In this document: in pieces, positions 36,043 through 43,556 of the stretch | Layout of the letters: every line of letters begins with the position of its first letter | How positions within the stretch are numbered: the stretch's first letter is position 1 | NCBI RefSeq assembly: GCF_900142195.1 | Contig: NZ_FRAB01000005.1 | Location: 186,001-250,000, forward strand | Length of the DNA: 64,000 nt | Direction of reading: 5' to 3' | Origin: Paraburkholderia terricola | Lineage (GTDB): Bacteria; Pseudomonadota; Gammaproteobacteria; Burkholderiales; Burkholderiaceae | Translations under genes and position numbers: made by a program | The notes under the pieces: model-generated | What the model was told of the DNA's origin: nothing | Database searches by the model: none | Seen by the model: only the letters and a program-made list of their open reading frames with translations

Positions 36043-36960
36043 CTAGCCCCCGCGCGCGGCGCCTGCGCGGTCCGCTACCTCGTTCCACAGATGCATCGCC
36101 GCATACGCGCGCCACGGCCGCCATGCGTCGGTGCGCACGCGCTGCTGCGTGGGCCGCACGAGCGACGGGTCGCGCGCGCAGATCGACTGCATCAGCACGA
36201 GGTCCCAGGCGGGCCACGCGTCGGCGTCGCGCCATGCGCGCATCGCGACGTATTCGACGGTCCAGGGGCCGATGCCGGGCAGTGCGAGCAAGGCGGCGCG
36301 CAGGCTGTTCGCATCGGTGACGCCGCTGTCGAGCGGCACGTCTCCCGAAGCGACCGCTCGTGCGAAGCCCTGCAACGCCGCTACGCGTTTACCCGGCATG
36401 CCGATCTGCGCAAGATCGACGACGGCGAGCGCAGCCGGTGTCGGAAAGCGCCAGGCGGTGTTCTCGTGCGGATGCCCTTCGATGCGCTCGCCGGCGCGCT
36501 GCACGAGACGTCCGATGATGGTGGTCGCCGCCTTCACGCTGACCTGCTGGCCGACGATCGCGCGCACCACCAGTTCGAAGCCCGACCACGCGCCCGGCAC
36601 GCGCAAGCCCGGCACCGCCTCGATCAATGGCGCGAGCCACGGGTCGGCGGCGAGTTCCGCGCCGATCTTCTTCGGATCGGCGTGCAGATCGAACATCCGC
36701 GCGATCGGTGCGGCGAGCGCGTCGGCGTGACGGCTCACCGGGCCTTCGATGTTGGCGACGAGGCAGCGCTTGCGCGGATGCAGACGCACGCTCAGCGTGC
36801 CGCTGTCGCCGGTCCAGTCGATGGCGCGGCGATAGGCGCCGTCTTCCACCGCTTCGACGCCCGGCGTCGCGCGTCCGCCGAAAAAACGCAGCAGACGCGG
36901 CCAGTCGAAGGGTGGTTTGAACGGCAGTTCGAGCGTTGCGACGTGGTCGAGCGTGCTCAC
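36043..36960 (-). CDS. alkA: DNA-3-methyladenine glycosylase II
   Basis: The 305-residue protein starts at GTG 36960 (STLDHVATLELPFKPPFDW), overlapping the ada stop as GTGA. The N-terminal TBP-like domain ends near residue 95. The helix-hairpin-helix glycosylase domain follows with AWSGFELVVRAIVGQQVS, the hairpin LPGIGPWTVEYVAMR and the catalytic Asp in WPAWDL. It excises alkylated purines and O2-alkylpyrimidines. Coupling to ada places it in the adaptive response. Confidence 0.95.
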   Translation of the reverse strand: MSTLDHVATLELPFKPPFDWPRLLRFFGGRATPGVEAVEDGAYRRAIDWTGDSGTLSVRLHPRKRCLVANIEGPVSRHADALAAPIARMFDLHADPKKIGAELAADPWLAPLIEAVPGLRVPGAWSGFELVVRAIVGQQVSVKAATTIIGRLVQRAGERIEGHPHENTAWRFPTPAALAVVDLAQIGMPGKRVAALQGFARAVASGDVPLDSGVTDANSLRAALLALPGIGPWTVEYVAMRAWRDADAWPAWDLVLMQSICARDPSLVRPTQQRVRTDAWRPWRAYAAMHLWNEVADRAGAARGG

Positions 36961-38123
36961 GCGGCGTGATCCAGATTGGTGGTGGTTTCGGTCATATCGG
37001 CTTTGCGGCGCTCGGATTGGTGTTGCGAAACATCGCCGGCATGCTGGGCCTCGTTGTCGAGCAGCGCGGCCTTGCGCGGCAGGCCCCAACGATACCCGGC
37101 CAGCGCCCCGCCCTTTTGCACCACGCGATGACAGGGAATCGCCAGCGCAACGGGGTTCGTCGCGCACGCGCTCGCGACCGCGCGCACGGCGCGAGGCGCG
37201 CCGACGGCTTCGGCGATCTGTGTATAGCTGCGCGTCTCGCCGTATGGAATGCGCCGCAGCGCGTCCCATACGCGCTGCCGGAACGCCGTTGCGGCGATAT
37301 CCAGCGGCAGATCGAAGTCCTGGCGGGTGCCGCGCAGATACGCGTCGATCTGCGCGATGAACGGTGCGAGCCGTTCGGGATCTTCCCGCACATCGGCGTT
37401 GGCGAACTCGCTGCGCAGTTCGTCGGCGAGCAAGCCGGCGTCGTCGCCGAAACCGATCTTGCAGATGCCTTTTTCGGTGGCCGCGACCAGCACGAAGCCG
37501 AGCGAAGTGGGCGCGCCGGCGTAGCGCACGGTGAGCCCCGCGCCTTTGCGGCGAAACTCGGAGGGCGCCATGCCTAGTTCGGCCGACGCGCTGTCGTACA
37601 TCCGCGACGGCGAGCCGAAGCCGGCGTCGAGCGTGGCGCGCGTGACGTCCGAGCCGCTTTGCAGCGCGTCGCGCAACGCTGCGCCCCGCTGCGCCGCCTG
37701 ATATTGACGCGGCGTCACGCCCACCACGCGCTTGAACAGACGCTGCAGGTGAAACGGACTGACGTGCACGGCGTCGCTCAGTTGCGCGAGCGTGAGGCGC
37801 TGGTGCGGATCGGCGTCCAGCGCGGCACAGGCGCGATTGACGATTTCCAGTTCACGCGGCAGGCCGCCCGGCTGGCACCGCTTGCAATCGCGGAAACCCG
37901 CGGCGCGCGCGGCGGCGACGTCGGTGAAAAAAGCGACGTTCTCGCGGCGCGGCTGGCGCGATGCACACGACGGACGGCAGAACACGCCGGTCGTCTTGAC
38001 GCCATAGAAGAACGCGCCGTCGGCTTGCGGTTCGCGGCGCGTGACGGCTTCCCAGCGCTCGTCGTCGGAGGTCCAGCCGGCGGCGTCGGGCGCGATGTCA
38101 GTACGGTAGAGGGTGCGGTTCAT
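36957..38123 (-). CDS. ada: Ada: methylphosphotriester/O6-methylguanine methyltransferase and activator
   Basis: The 388-residue protein has the N-terminal zinc methyl acceptor (GVFCRPSCASRQPRRENV, later FRDCKRCQPGG), an AraC-type HTH (LAQLSDAVHVSPFHLQRLFK) and the C-terminal O6-methylguanine methyltransferase with AIPCHRVV. Methylation of the N-terminal Cys turns Ada into an activator of its own operon. After LLDNE there is a 33-residue charged tail not usual in Ada. It is followed by alkA with a GTGA overlap. Confidence 0.96.
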   Translation of the reverse strand: MNRTLYRTDIAPDAAGWTSDDERWEAVTRREPQADGAFFYGVKTTGVFCRPSCASRQPRRENVAFFTDVAAARAAGFRDCKRCQPGGLPRELEIVNRACAALDADPHQRLTLAQLSDAVHVSPFHLQRLFKRVVGVTPRQYQAAQRGAALRDALQSGSDVTRATLDAGFGSPSRMYDSASAELGMAPSEFRRKGAGLTVRYAGAPTSLGFVLVAATEKGICKIGFGDDAGLLADELRSEFANADVREDPERLAPFIAQIDAYLRGTRQDFDLPLDIAATAFRQRVWDALRRIPYGETRSYTQIAEAVGAPRAVRAVASACATNPVALAIPCHRVVQKGGALAGYRWGLPRKAALLDNEAQHAGDVSQHQSERRKADMTETTTNLDHAA

Positions 38124-38256
38124 GATGATTCCCGAAGGCGGTGTCGATGCTCACCAATGTAGGCCGCCTGCCGACACACTACGCTCCGGTTCTTGCTCTG
38201 TCATTGCGCTTCCTCGTAGGGCTGGAAGCCGCGGCGGACGGTCTTTCCATGAAAAA

Positions 38257-38311
38257 GTGCGACAATTTGGCCCGATATCGGGTTTTCCCTTAAAAAGTTA
38301 TTGCGTCGCAC
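38257..38311. repeat. Nested inverted repeats upstream of the small RNA promoter
   Basis: GTGCGAC at 38257-38263 pairs with GTCGCAC at 38305-38311. The perfect palindrome CCCGATATCGGG lies inside at 38271-38282, followed by TTTT. The right half overlaps the -35 of the candidate RNA, so it may be an operator or a terminator. Confidence 0.5.
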
Positions 38312-38329
38312 CAGGTGCATGTGTATATT
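38301..38329 (+). promoter_or_regulatory. Predicted sigma70 promoter of the candidate small RNA
   Basis: TTGCGT at 38301-38306 and TATATT at 38324-38329 are separated by exactly 17 bp. Transcription would start near 38335, ahead of an orphan terminator and with no ORF between. Confidence 0.6.
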
Positions 38330-38334
38330 AGTAC

Positions 38335-38398
38335 CTGTCTCCTCCATGTCTCCTCCTGATATGGATTCAGCCCGCTCCACATAGAGCGGGCTTTTTTT
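38335..38398 (+). ncRNA. Candidate small regulatory RNA with two UCUCCUCC motifs
   Basis: Between the divergent ada and VOC genes a promoter-like pair is followed about 40 nt later by a strong intrinsic terminator. The stem AGCCCGCTC/GAGCGGGCT is at 38369-38377 and 38384-38392, with a T7 tail. The predicted 64-nt RNA has no ORF. It carries GTCTCCTCC twice, at 38337-38345 and 38349-38357, complementary to GGAGGAGA, an ideal Shine-Dalgarno. The layout fits a trans-acting, Hfq-type RNA that masks ribosome binding sites. It could belong to a known Burkholderia sRNA family that I cannot check. Confidence 0.55.
38369..38398 (+). terminator. Orphan intrinsic terminator
   Basis: A nine-bp perfect stem with loop CACATA and seven T. 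It cannot terminate ada, which reads away, and it precedes the VOC gene, which supports an independent short transcript. Confidence 0.9.
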
Positions 38399-38506
38399 CG
38401 CCTGTACGTTTCTAAACTGCCCCTTCGCGGCGCGTTCTCGCATCTGCCGAGCTTTCTTCTACACTGGGTATTCCACCCGTTTCGTCGACCGGCAAGGGCG
38501 TCTGAG

Positions 38507-38932
38507 ATGAAAATCCACATTCGCGAGATCGATCACATCGTCATTCGAGCATCCGACGTCGAGAAGATGACGCGCTTTTACTGCGATGTCCTCGGATGCA
38601 GCGTGGAAAAGGAGCAGCGCGATCTGGGCTTGACGCAGTTGCGCGCGGGCCGCTCGCTGATCGACCTGCTGCAGGTGGGCGCGAAGCTCGATCGCGCGGA
38701 AAACGGCGCGCCCGGCGCCGGGCGGAATATGGACCACGTGTGTTTGCGCGTCGAACCGTTCGACGCCGAGGCGCTCAAGGCGCATCTCACCGGACACGGC
38801 GCACCGCTGGGCGAACATGCGCGGCGCTATGGCGCGGACGGCTTTGGGCCGTCGCTGTATCTGTTCGACCCCGAAGGCAATATGGTCGAACTCAAGGGCC
38901 CGCCTGACGCGGCGCGGTTGACGTCGCTCTAA
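38507..38932 (+). CDS. VOC-family (glyoxalase/dioxygenase-like) protein
   Basis: The 141-residue protein starts MKIHIREIDHIVIRASDVEK and has two beta-alpha-beta-beta-beta units. Metal-ligand candidates are His10 in IDHIVI, His in NMDHVCLRV and Glu in GNMVELKG. It matches single-domain VOC proteins of the VirK/glyoxalase I-like type. Such proteins act as lyases, epimerases or resistance proteins. No substrate can be assigned. It stands alone, 109 bp downstream of the small RNA terminator. Confidence 0.88.
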   Translation: MKIHIREIDHIVIRASDVEKMTRFYCDVLGCSVEKEQRDLGLTQLRAGRSLIDLLQVGAKLDRAENGAPGAGRNMDHVCLRVEPFDAEALKAHLTGHGAPLGEHARRYGADGFGPSLYLFDPEGNMVELKGPPDAARLTSL

Positions 38933-38978
38933 GCCTGCCCGGAAGCCGTCAGGCCAAAGCCGAGCCTCAAGCCGAACC

Positions 38979-39533
38979 TCAAGCGCTGGCCGGCGCCTTC
39001 AACACCGTCCATTCGATCTTCACTGCATCGGATTCCGCGCTGCCGAGCCACGCTTCGCCGTCCTGCACCGTGCATTGCAGGCGCATGGTGCGTTCGGCGA
39101 GCGAGCCGAGCGCGTCGGCCACGCCTTCCGCGAGCGTCCAGACCGTCACGTTGCGCATGCGTTCGACCTTGTTCTTCACGCCTTGCCACCAGATGTCCGA
39201 GGCGCGGCCGCCATAGGCGATCACGATCACCTCGTTCGAGCGGCCGCTCGCCTTGGCGATGCGCCGTTCGTCCGGCTGGCCGACTTCGATCCAGGTTTCG
39301 ATCGCGCCGGTGAGATCCTTTTGCCACAGATCCGGTTCGTCGACATCCGACAAGCCTTTGCAGAATTCGAGGCGTTCCTGCGCGAACAGCGCGAACGCGG
39401 CGACGCGAACCATCATTCGCTCGTCGGTTTCCGAGGGATGACGGGCGATCGTCAGCGAATGGTCGGCGTAATAGTGCCGGTCCATGTTGGCGATTTGCAG
39501 TTCCGCCTTGTAAATCGTCGATTTGAGAGCCAT
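38979..39533 (-). CDS. yaeQ: YaeQ family protein
   Basis: From ATG 39533 (MALKSTIYKAELQIANMDRH) the protein has 184 residues, as in E. coli YaeQ (181). Typical segments are YYADHSLTIARHPSETDERM, PDLWQKDLTGAIETWIEVGQ, VIVIAYGGRASDIWW and RLQCTVQDGEAWL. The fold is nuclease-like, but the function is unproven; it has been linked genetically to RfaH. It lies between the VOC gene and the LysR gene. Confidence 0.93.
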   Translation of the reverse strand: MALKSTIYKAELQIANMDRHYYADHSLTIARHPSETDERMMVRVAAFALFAQERLEFCKGLSDVDEPDLWQKDLTGAIETWIEVGQPDERRIAKASGRSNEVIVIAYGGRASDIWWQGVKNKVERMRNVTVWTLAEGVADALGSLAERTMRLQCTVQDGEAWLGSAESDAVKIEWTVLKAPASA

Positions 39534-39674
39534 GCCGTTGCTAAACCAGGCGCTCGCTCCACCGGAGCGAACAGAAAAAGAGTCGTCGACGGCTCGCTGC
39601 CGTTTTCGGTGTTTGTTGTACATCGCCGTTCCTCCCGCGCGCCGTCAAACCGGCTTTTACAACGGAAGGAGCAT

Positions 39675-40652
39675 TTATCGCGCCACCGCCAGCTCGAACG
39701 CCGTGCCGTAGACCTCGGCGGCCGCTTCCCGCAAGGCTTCGAGCACCAGGGCGGCCGCTGGCGAAAGCAGATGCGACTGGCGCGTGATGATACCGAATGT
39801 ATCCATCCTGCACGGCAAATCGATCGGCAACCGCTTCAATACACCGTACTGTTGGTATTGACGCGCCACTTCGTCCGGCAAAACCGCCAACATGTCGCTT
39901 TGGAGTAGCAAGCTCGAAATCGCCAGAAAATTGTTGGTATTCACCACGTTTTGCGGCGGATTCAGCCCGATCTGCGAAAACATCAGATCGAAACGATGGC
40001 GCAAGACGCTGCCGGGCGGATGCAAAACCCAGCTCGCGTTGACGATTCCCCGCAGCGTCAAACCTGTCTCATTTTCGAGAGGATGGCCGGGGCGCGCGAC
40101 CACGCAAAGCGGCTCGTCGGCGAGCGGTTCGTAGCGGACTTCGGCCTTGAACTGGTTTTGCCGCTCCAGTACGCGGCCGATCATGATGTCGAGTTCGCCT
40201 TCCGCGAGCCGCGGCAGCATCACGTCGGAGGTTTCGACCTCCGCCCAGATCTGCAACTGCGGATAGCGCTCCTTCACGTCGGCGATCGCGCGCGGCACCA
40301 TCGTCGCGGCCGCCGCCGCGATCACGCCGATGCGCACCTGGCCCGCGAGACCGGCCCGCAGCGCGGAGATTTCGTCGTGCGCGTGGCTCAGATTAGAGAG
40401 CACCATGCGCGCGTGACGGATCATCACCTCGCCGTACAGCGTGGCGTGCATGCCGTGCGGCGTGCGGTCGAACAGGCTCACCTCGAGCATGTCCTCCAAC
40501 TCCTTGAGCAGGCGCGACGCGGCGGGCTGCGTCATGCCGAGCACGTCGGCCGCGCGGCGCACGTTGCCCTCCTCCTCCATTGCCGCGAGCAGCAGCAACT
40601 GCCGCGTCTTGAGTCGCGCGCGCACGAACCAGTTCGAGTAGCTGCGTGTCAT
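39675..40652 (-). CDS. LysR-family regulator of the sugar operon (GbpR-like)
   Basis: The 325-residue protein has a slightly extended N-terminus (MTRSYSNWFVRARLKTRQLL) then the LysR helix-turn-helix NVRRAADVLGMTQPAASRLL and wing LFDRTPHGMHATLYGEVMI. The effector domain starts near 95 with GQVRIGVIAAAAATMVPRAI. The GMTQPAASRLL recognition helix resembles GbpR-type regulators of galactose and arabinose uptake. It diverges from the ALDH-araFGH-dehydratase operon, and the palindrome at 40716-40739 is its likely site. Effector identity is inferred from the neighbours. Confidence 0.9.
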   Translation of the reverse strand: MTRSYSNWFVRARLKTRQLLLLAAMEEEGNVRRAADVLGMTQPAASRLLKELEDMLEVSLFDRTPHGMHATLYGEVMIRHARMVLSNLSHAHDEISALRAGLAGQVRIGVIAAAAATMVPRAIADVKERYPQLQIWAEVETSDVMLPRLAEGELDIMIGRVLERQNQFKAEVRYEPLADEPLCVVARPGHPLENETGLTLRGIVNASWVLHPPGSVLRHRFDLMFSQIGLNPPQNVVNTNNFLAISSLLLQSDMLAVLPDEVARQYQQYGVLKRLPIDLPCRMDTFGIITRQSHLLSPAAALVLEALREAAAEVYGTAFELAVAR

Positions 40653-40715
40653 GGCTTGTCTCCTAAAGCGGCTTAAGCCGTCTGTCGCGGAAGTGTCAAG
40701 ATTGAGACGCCATCA

Positions 40716-40739
40716 TGCCATACCGGAATTGATATGGCA
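40716..40739. promoter_or_regulatory. Probable LysR operator between the regulator and sugar operon
   Basis: TGCCATA at 40716-40722 and TATGGCA at 40733-40739 are a perfect 7-bp inverted repeat with a 10-bp spacer. It contains a T-N11-A type core expected for LysR sites. A further half-site CCCATACCAT occurs at 40776-40785, nearer the ALDH start, as is common for LysR activation sites. Confidence 0.65.
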
Positions 40740-40828
40740 GTAGTGAAAAAAGGGATTGGAAAGTTATTGGGACGGCCCATACCATTCGTGGACTTTGTGA
40801 GCTTCCTCAAATTGGCGTCTTCCCGTCG

Positions 40829-42277
40829 ATGAATCGCGATCCGCTCGTCCCGCTCGTTGCCAGCCCGTTCCGCCACTACATCAATGGCGGCTGGGAGACA
40901 GGCGCGACCACGGGCATTTCGCTGAATCCTTCCGACCTCGACGAACCGCTCGGCGAGTATGTGCGCGCCGACGCGCGGCAGACCGATACGGCGATCGAAG
41001 CGGCGAGCGCGGCCTTCCGCGAATGGTCGCTGGGTTCGGCGCAGCGCCGCGCGGATGCGCTCGACGCGATCGGCAGCGAGATGCTGGCGCGCCGCGACGA
41101 ACTTGGCCGGTTGCTCGCGCGCGAGGTCGGCAAGACCTTGTCCGAGGCGTTGGCCGAAGCCACCCGCGCCGGGCAGATTTTCAAGCTGTTCGCGGCCGAG
41201 GCGTTGCGCGCGTTCGCCGAGCCCGTCGCCGCGCCGCGCGCGGGCGTCGAGATCGACGTGACGCGCGAACCGCTCGGCGTGATCGGCATCATCGCGCCGT
41301 GGAGCGCGCCGCTCGCGATTGCCGCCGCGAAGGTCGGCGCCGCGCTGGCGCACGGCAACTGCGTCGTCTTCAAGCCGGCCGAATCGGCGCCGGCTTGCGC
41401 CGCCGCATTGGCCTCGATCATCAATCGGGCCGGCTTGCCGGCGGGCGTGTTCAACCTCGTGATGGGTAGCGGCCGGCAGGTCGGCGCGCGGATCGCCGCG
41501 CATCCGCTGGTCGCGGCGGTCAGCTTCACCGGCTCGGCGGAAACCGGCACGCGCGTGCTGCAAGCCGCCGCCGCCCGCCAGGCGCGCGTGCAACTGGAGA
41601 TGGGCGGCAAGAATCCGTTCGTGGTGCTGGCCGATGCCGAACTCGACGGCGCCGTGGATGCGGCCTTGACCGGCGCCTTTAGTTTCGCGGGGCAACGCGG
41701 TACGGCGGCCTCGCGGCTGATCGTCGAGCGGGCGGTGTTCGAGCCGTTCGTCGACGCACTGCGGACCAAACTCGCCCGGCTCTCGGTCGATCATGCGCTG
41801 AAGCACGGCACGGATATCGGGCCGCTCGCGAACGCCGCGCAACTGGCGCGCAATCTCGACTACGTGCGCATCGGCCAGGAAGAAGGCGCGCAATTGCTGC
41901 GCGGCGGTGTTCAACTGGAGCGCGCGACGCGCGGCTACTTTTTCGAACCCGCGCTGTTCGTTGCGGAGCCCGAACACCGCATCGCGCGAGAAGAGATTTT
42001 CGGGCCGCTCGCCGTGGTGCTGCGCGCCGACGACTACGACCACGCGCTGCATCTCGCGAACGATACGGCCTACGGTTTATGCGCCGGCATCTGCACGCGC
42101 TCGCTGAGCCGCGCGCGGCATTTCCGGCGCCATGCGCATAGCGGGGTCGTCACGATCAATCTGCCGACCACCGCCATCGAGCACCACGCGCCCGGCGGCG
42201 GCCGCAAGGCCTCCGCCTACGGCGCAACCGACGCGGCCTTCTGGACGGCCGTGAAAACGGCTTACGTCGCGGGCTGA
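40829..42277 (+). CDS. Aldehyde dehydrogenase homologue lacking catalytic Cys and Asn (alpha-ketoglutaric semialdehyde dehydrogenase-like)
   Basis: The 482-residue protein has the ALDH fold throughout: FTGSAETGTRVLQAAAARQA, LEMGGKN with Glu257, EEIFGPLAVVL and a C-terminal GGGRKASAYG. Context (L-arabinose-type uptake and a sugar-acid dehydratase) points to alpha-ketoglutaric semialdehyde dehydrogenase. However, the nucleophile position, 34 residues after Glu257, reads FAGQRGTAAS, with Gly291 (codon GGT at 41699-41701) instead of Cys. The usual PWN is PWS (Ser159). Two of three catalytic residues are therefore missing. It may be an inactive pseudoenzyme, a regulatory derivative, or a mutated gene. 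The frame is fully intact. Confidence 0.85.
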   Translation: MNRDPLVPLVASPFRHYINGGWETGATTGISLNPSDLDEPLGEYVRADARQTDTAIEAASAAFREWSLGSAQRRADALDAIGSEMLARRDELGRLLAREVGKTLSEALAEATRAGQIFKLFAAEALRAFAEPVAAPRAGVEIDVTREPLGVIGIIAPWSAPLAIAAAKVGAALAHGNCVVFKPAESAPACAAALASIINRAGLPAGVFNLVMGSGRQVGARIAAHPLVAAVSFTGSAETGTRVLQAAAARQARVQLEMGGKNPFVVLADAELDGAVDAALTGAFSFAGQRGTAASRLIVERAVFEPFVDALRTKLARLSVDHALKHGTDIGPLANAAQLARNLDYVRIGQEEGAQLLRGGVQLERATRGYFFEPALFVAEPEHRIAREEIFGPLAVVLRADDYDHALHLANDTAYGLCAGICTRSLSRARHFRRHAHSGVVTINLPTTAIEHHAPGGGRKASAYGATDAAFWTAVKTAYVAG

Positions 42278-42451
42278 GCGCCATGAGATACGCTTGCACC
42301 CCCGCTCATCCGATCGCGCCGCGCACGGCCCGCTCCGGCGCGCCTGCCACGCCCGATCGCCACGTCTATCCACGTCCCGGTTAACGCCGCCGTGCATACC
42401 CCGCTGCTACCAAACGAAATCAATGCAGCTTTTCAACCTCAGGAGACAGAC

Positions 42452-43456
42452 ATGACCAGCAAGCTTCGCCGTTTGACGCTAACCGCGATGGCCGCCGCCG
42501 TCCTCGCCGCGCCCTTTGCCGCGCAGCTTTCCGCCCATGCGGATCAGCCGCTCAAGGTCGGCTTCCTCGTGAAGATGCCGGAACAGGCGTGGTTCATCAA
42601 CGAACAGAAAGCCGCGACCGCGCTCGGCCAGAAGGACGGCTTCTCCGTCGTCAACATCGGCACGCCGGACGGCGAGAAAGTATTGGCCGCGATCGACAAC
42701 CTCGGCGCGCAAGGCGCCAAGGGCTTCGTGATCTGCGCGCCCGACGTCCGTCTCGGACCGGCGATTCAGGCGCGCGCCAAGCGCTACAACATGAAGTTCG
42801 TCACCGTCGACGATCAACTGGTCGACTCCACCGGCAAGCCGCTCGCGAACGTGCCGCATCTGGGCATGTCCGCGTTCAAGATCGGCAATCAGGTCGGCAC
42901 GGCGATTGCCGAAGAGATGAAGCGCCGCGGCTGGAAGCCGGAGGAAGTCGGCGCGCTGCGCATCACGAACTACGAATTGCCGACCGCGAAGCTGCGCACC
43001 GACGGCGCGACGCAAACGCTGCTGGCCGGCGGCTTCAAGAAGGAAAACGTCTTCGACGCTCCGCAAAAGACGACCGATGACGAAGGCGGCTTCAACGCAT
43101 CGTCGCCGGTGCTCGCGCAGCATCCGAACATCAAGAAGTGGGTGATCTTCGCGCTCAACGAGGAAAGCGTGCTGGGCGGCGTGCGCGCCACCGAGCAATT
43201 GCACATTCCGGCGGCGGATGTGATCGGCGTCGGCATCAACGGTGCGGGCGAAGCGTTCGCCGAATTCCAGAAGAAGGAACCGACCGGCTTCTACGGCACG
43301 ATCGCCGTGAGCTCGACGATGCACGGCAAGGAAAGCACGGAGAATCTGGTCGAGTGGATCAAGGCCGGCAAGCAGCCGCCCGCCGACACGCAAACCACCG
43401 GCAAGCTGATGGTGCGCGGCAACTGGCAGGACGTGCGTAAGGAACTCGGCATTTAA
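42452..43456 (+). CDS. araF: Periplasmic L-arabinose/galactose-type binding protein
   Basis: From ATG 42452, with AGGAGACAG upstream, the 334-residue protein has a signal peptide ending LSAHA. It matches AraF throughout: PLKVGFLVKMPEQAWFINEQ, KGFVICAPDVRLGPAIQARA, FVTVDDQLVDSTGKPL, NYELPTAKLRTDGA and VIGVGINGAGEAFAEFQKKE. It delivers L-arabinose (or a related pentose or galactose) to AraGH. It follows the ALDH gene and leads the transporter set. Confidence 0.93.
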   Translation: MTSKLRRLTLTAMAAAVLAAPFAAQLSAHADQPLKVGFLVKMPEQAWFINEQKAATALGQKDGFSVVNIGTPDGEKVLAAIDNLGAQGAKGFVICAPDVRLGPAIQARAKRYNMKFVTVDDQLVDSTGKPLANVPHLGMSAFKIGNQVGTAIAEEMKRRGWKPEEVGALRITNYELPTAKLRTDGATQTLLAGGFKKENVFDAPQKTTDDEGGFNASSPVLAQHPNIKKWVIFALNEESVLGGVRATEQLHIPAADVIGVGINGAGEAFAEFQKKEPTGFYGTIAVSSTMHGKESTENLVEWIKAGKQPPADTQTTGKLMVRGNWQDVRKELGI

Positions 43457-43556
43457 GCGGGATTCGAGTCCGCGGTTTGCGGGCCGCCTCGCGTAGCGAG
43501 CATCACGCCACTGCGAGCGCGGCCCGCGCGTTTGTCCTTCAGCTCAAGGTTTTTCG

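Noticed and set aside
38201..38520. Two minus-strand ORFs of about 80 residues across the small RNA
   Set aside because: They run through a terminator hairpin and a promoter-like pair, have no ribosome site and no family resemblance.
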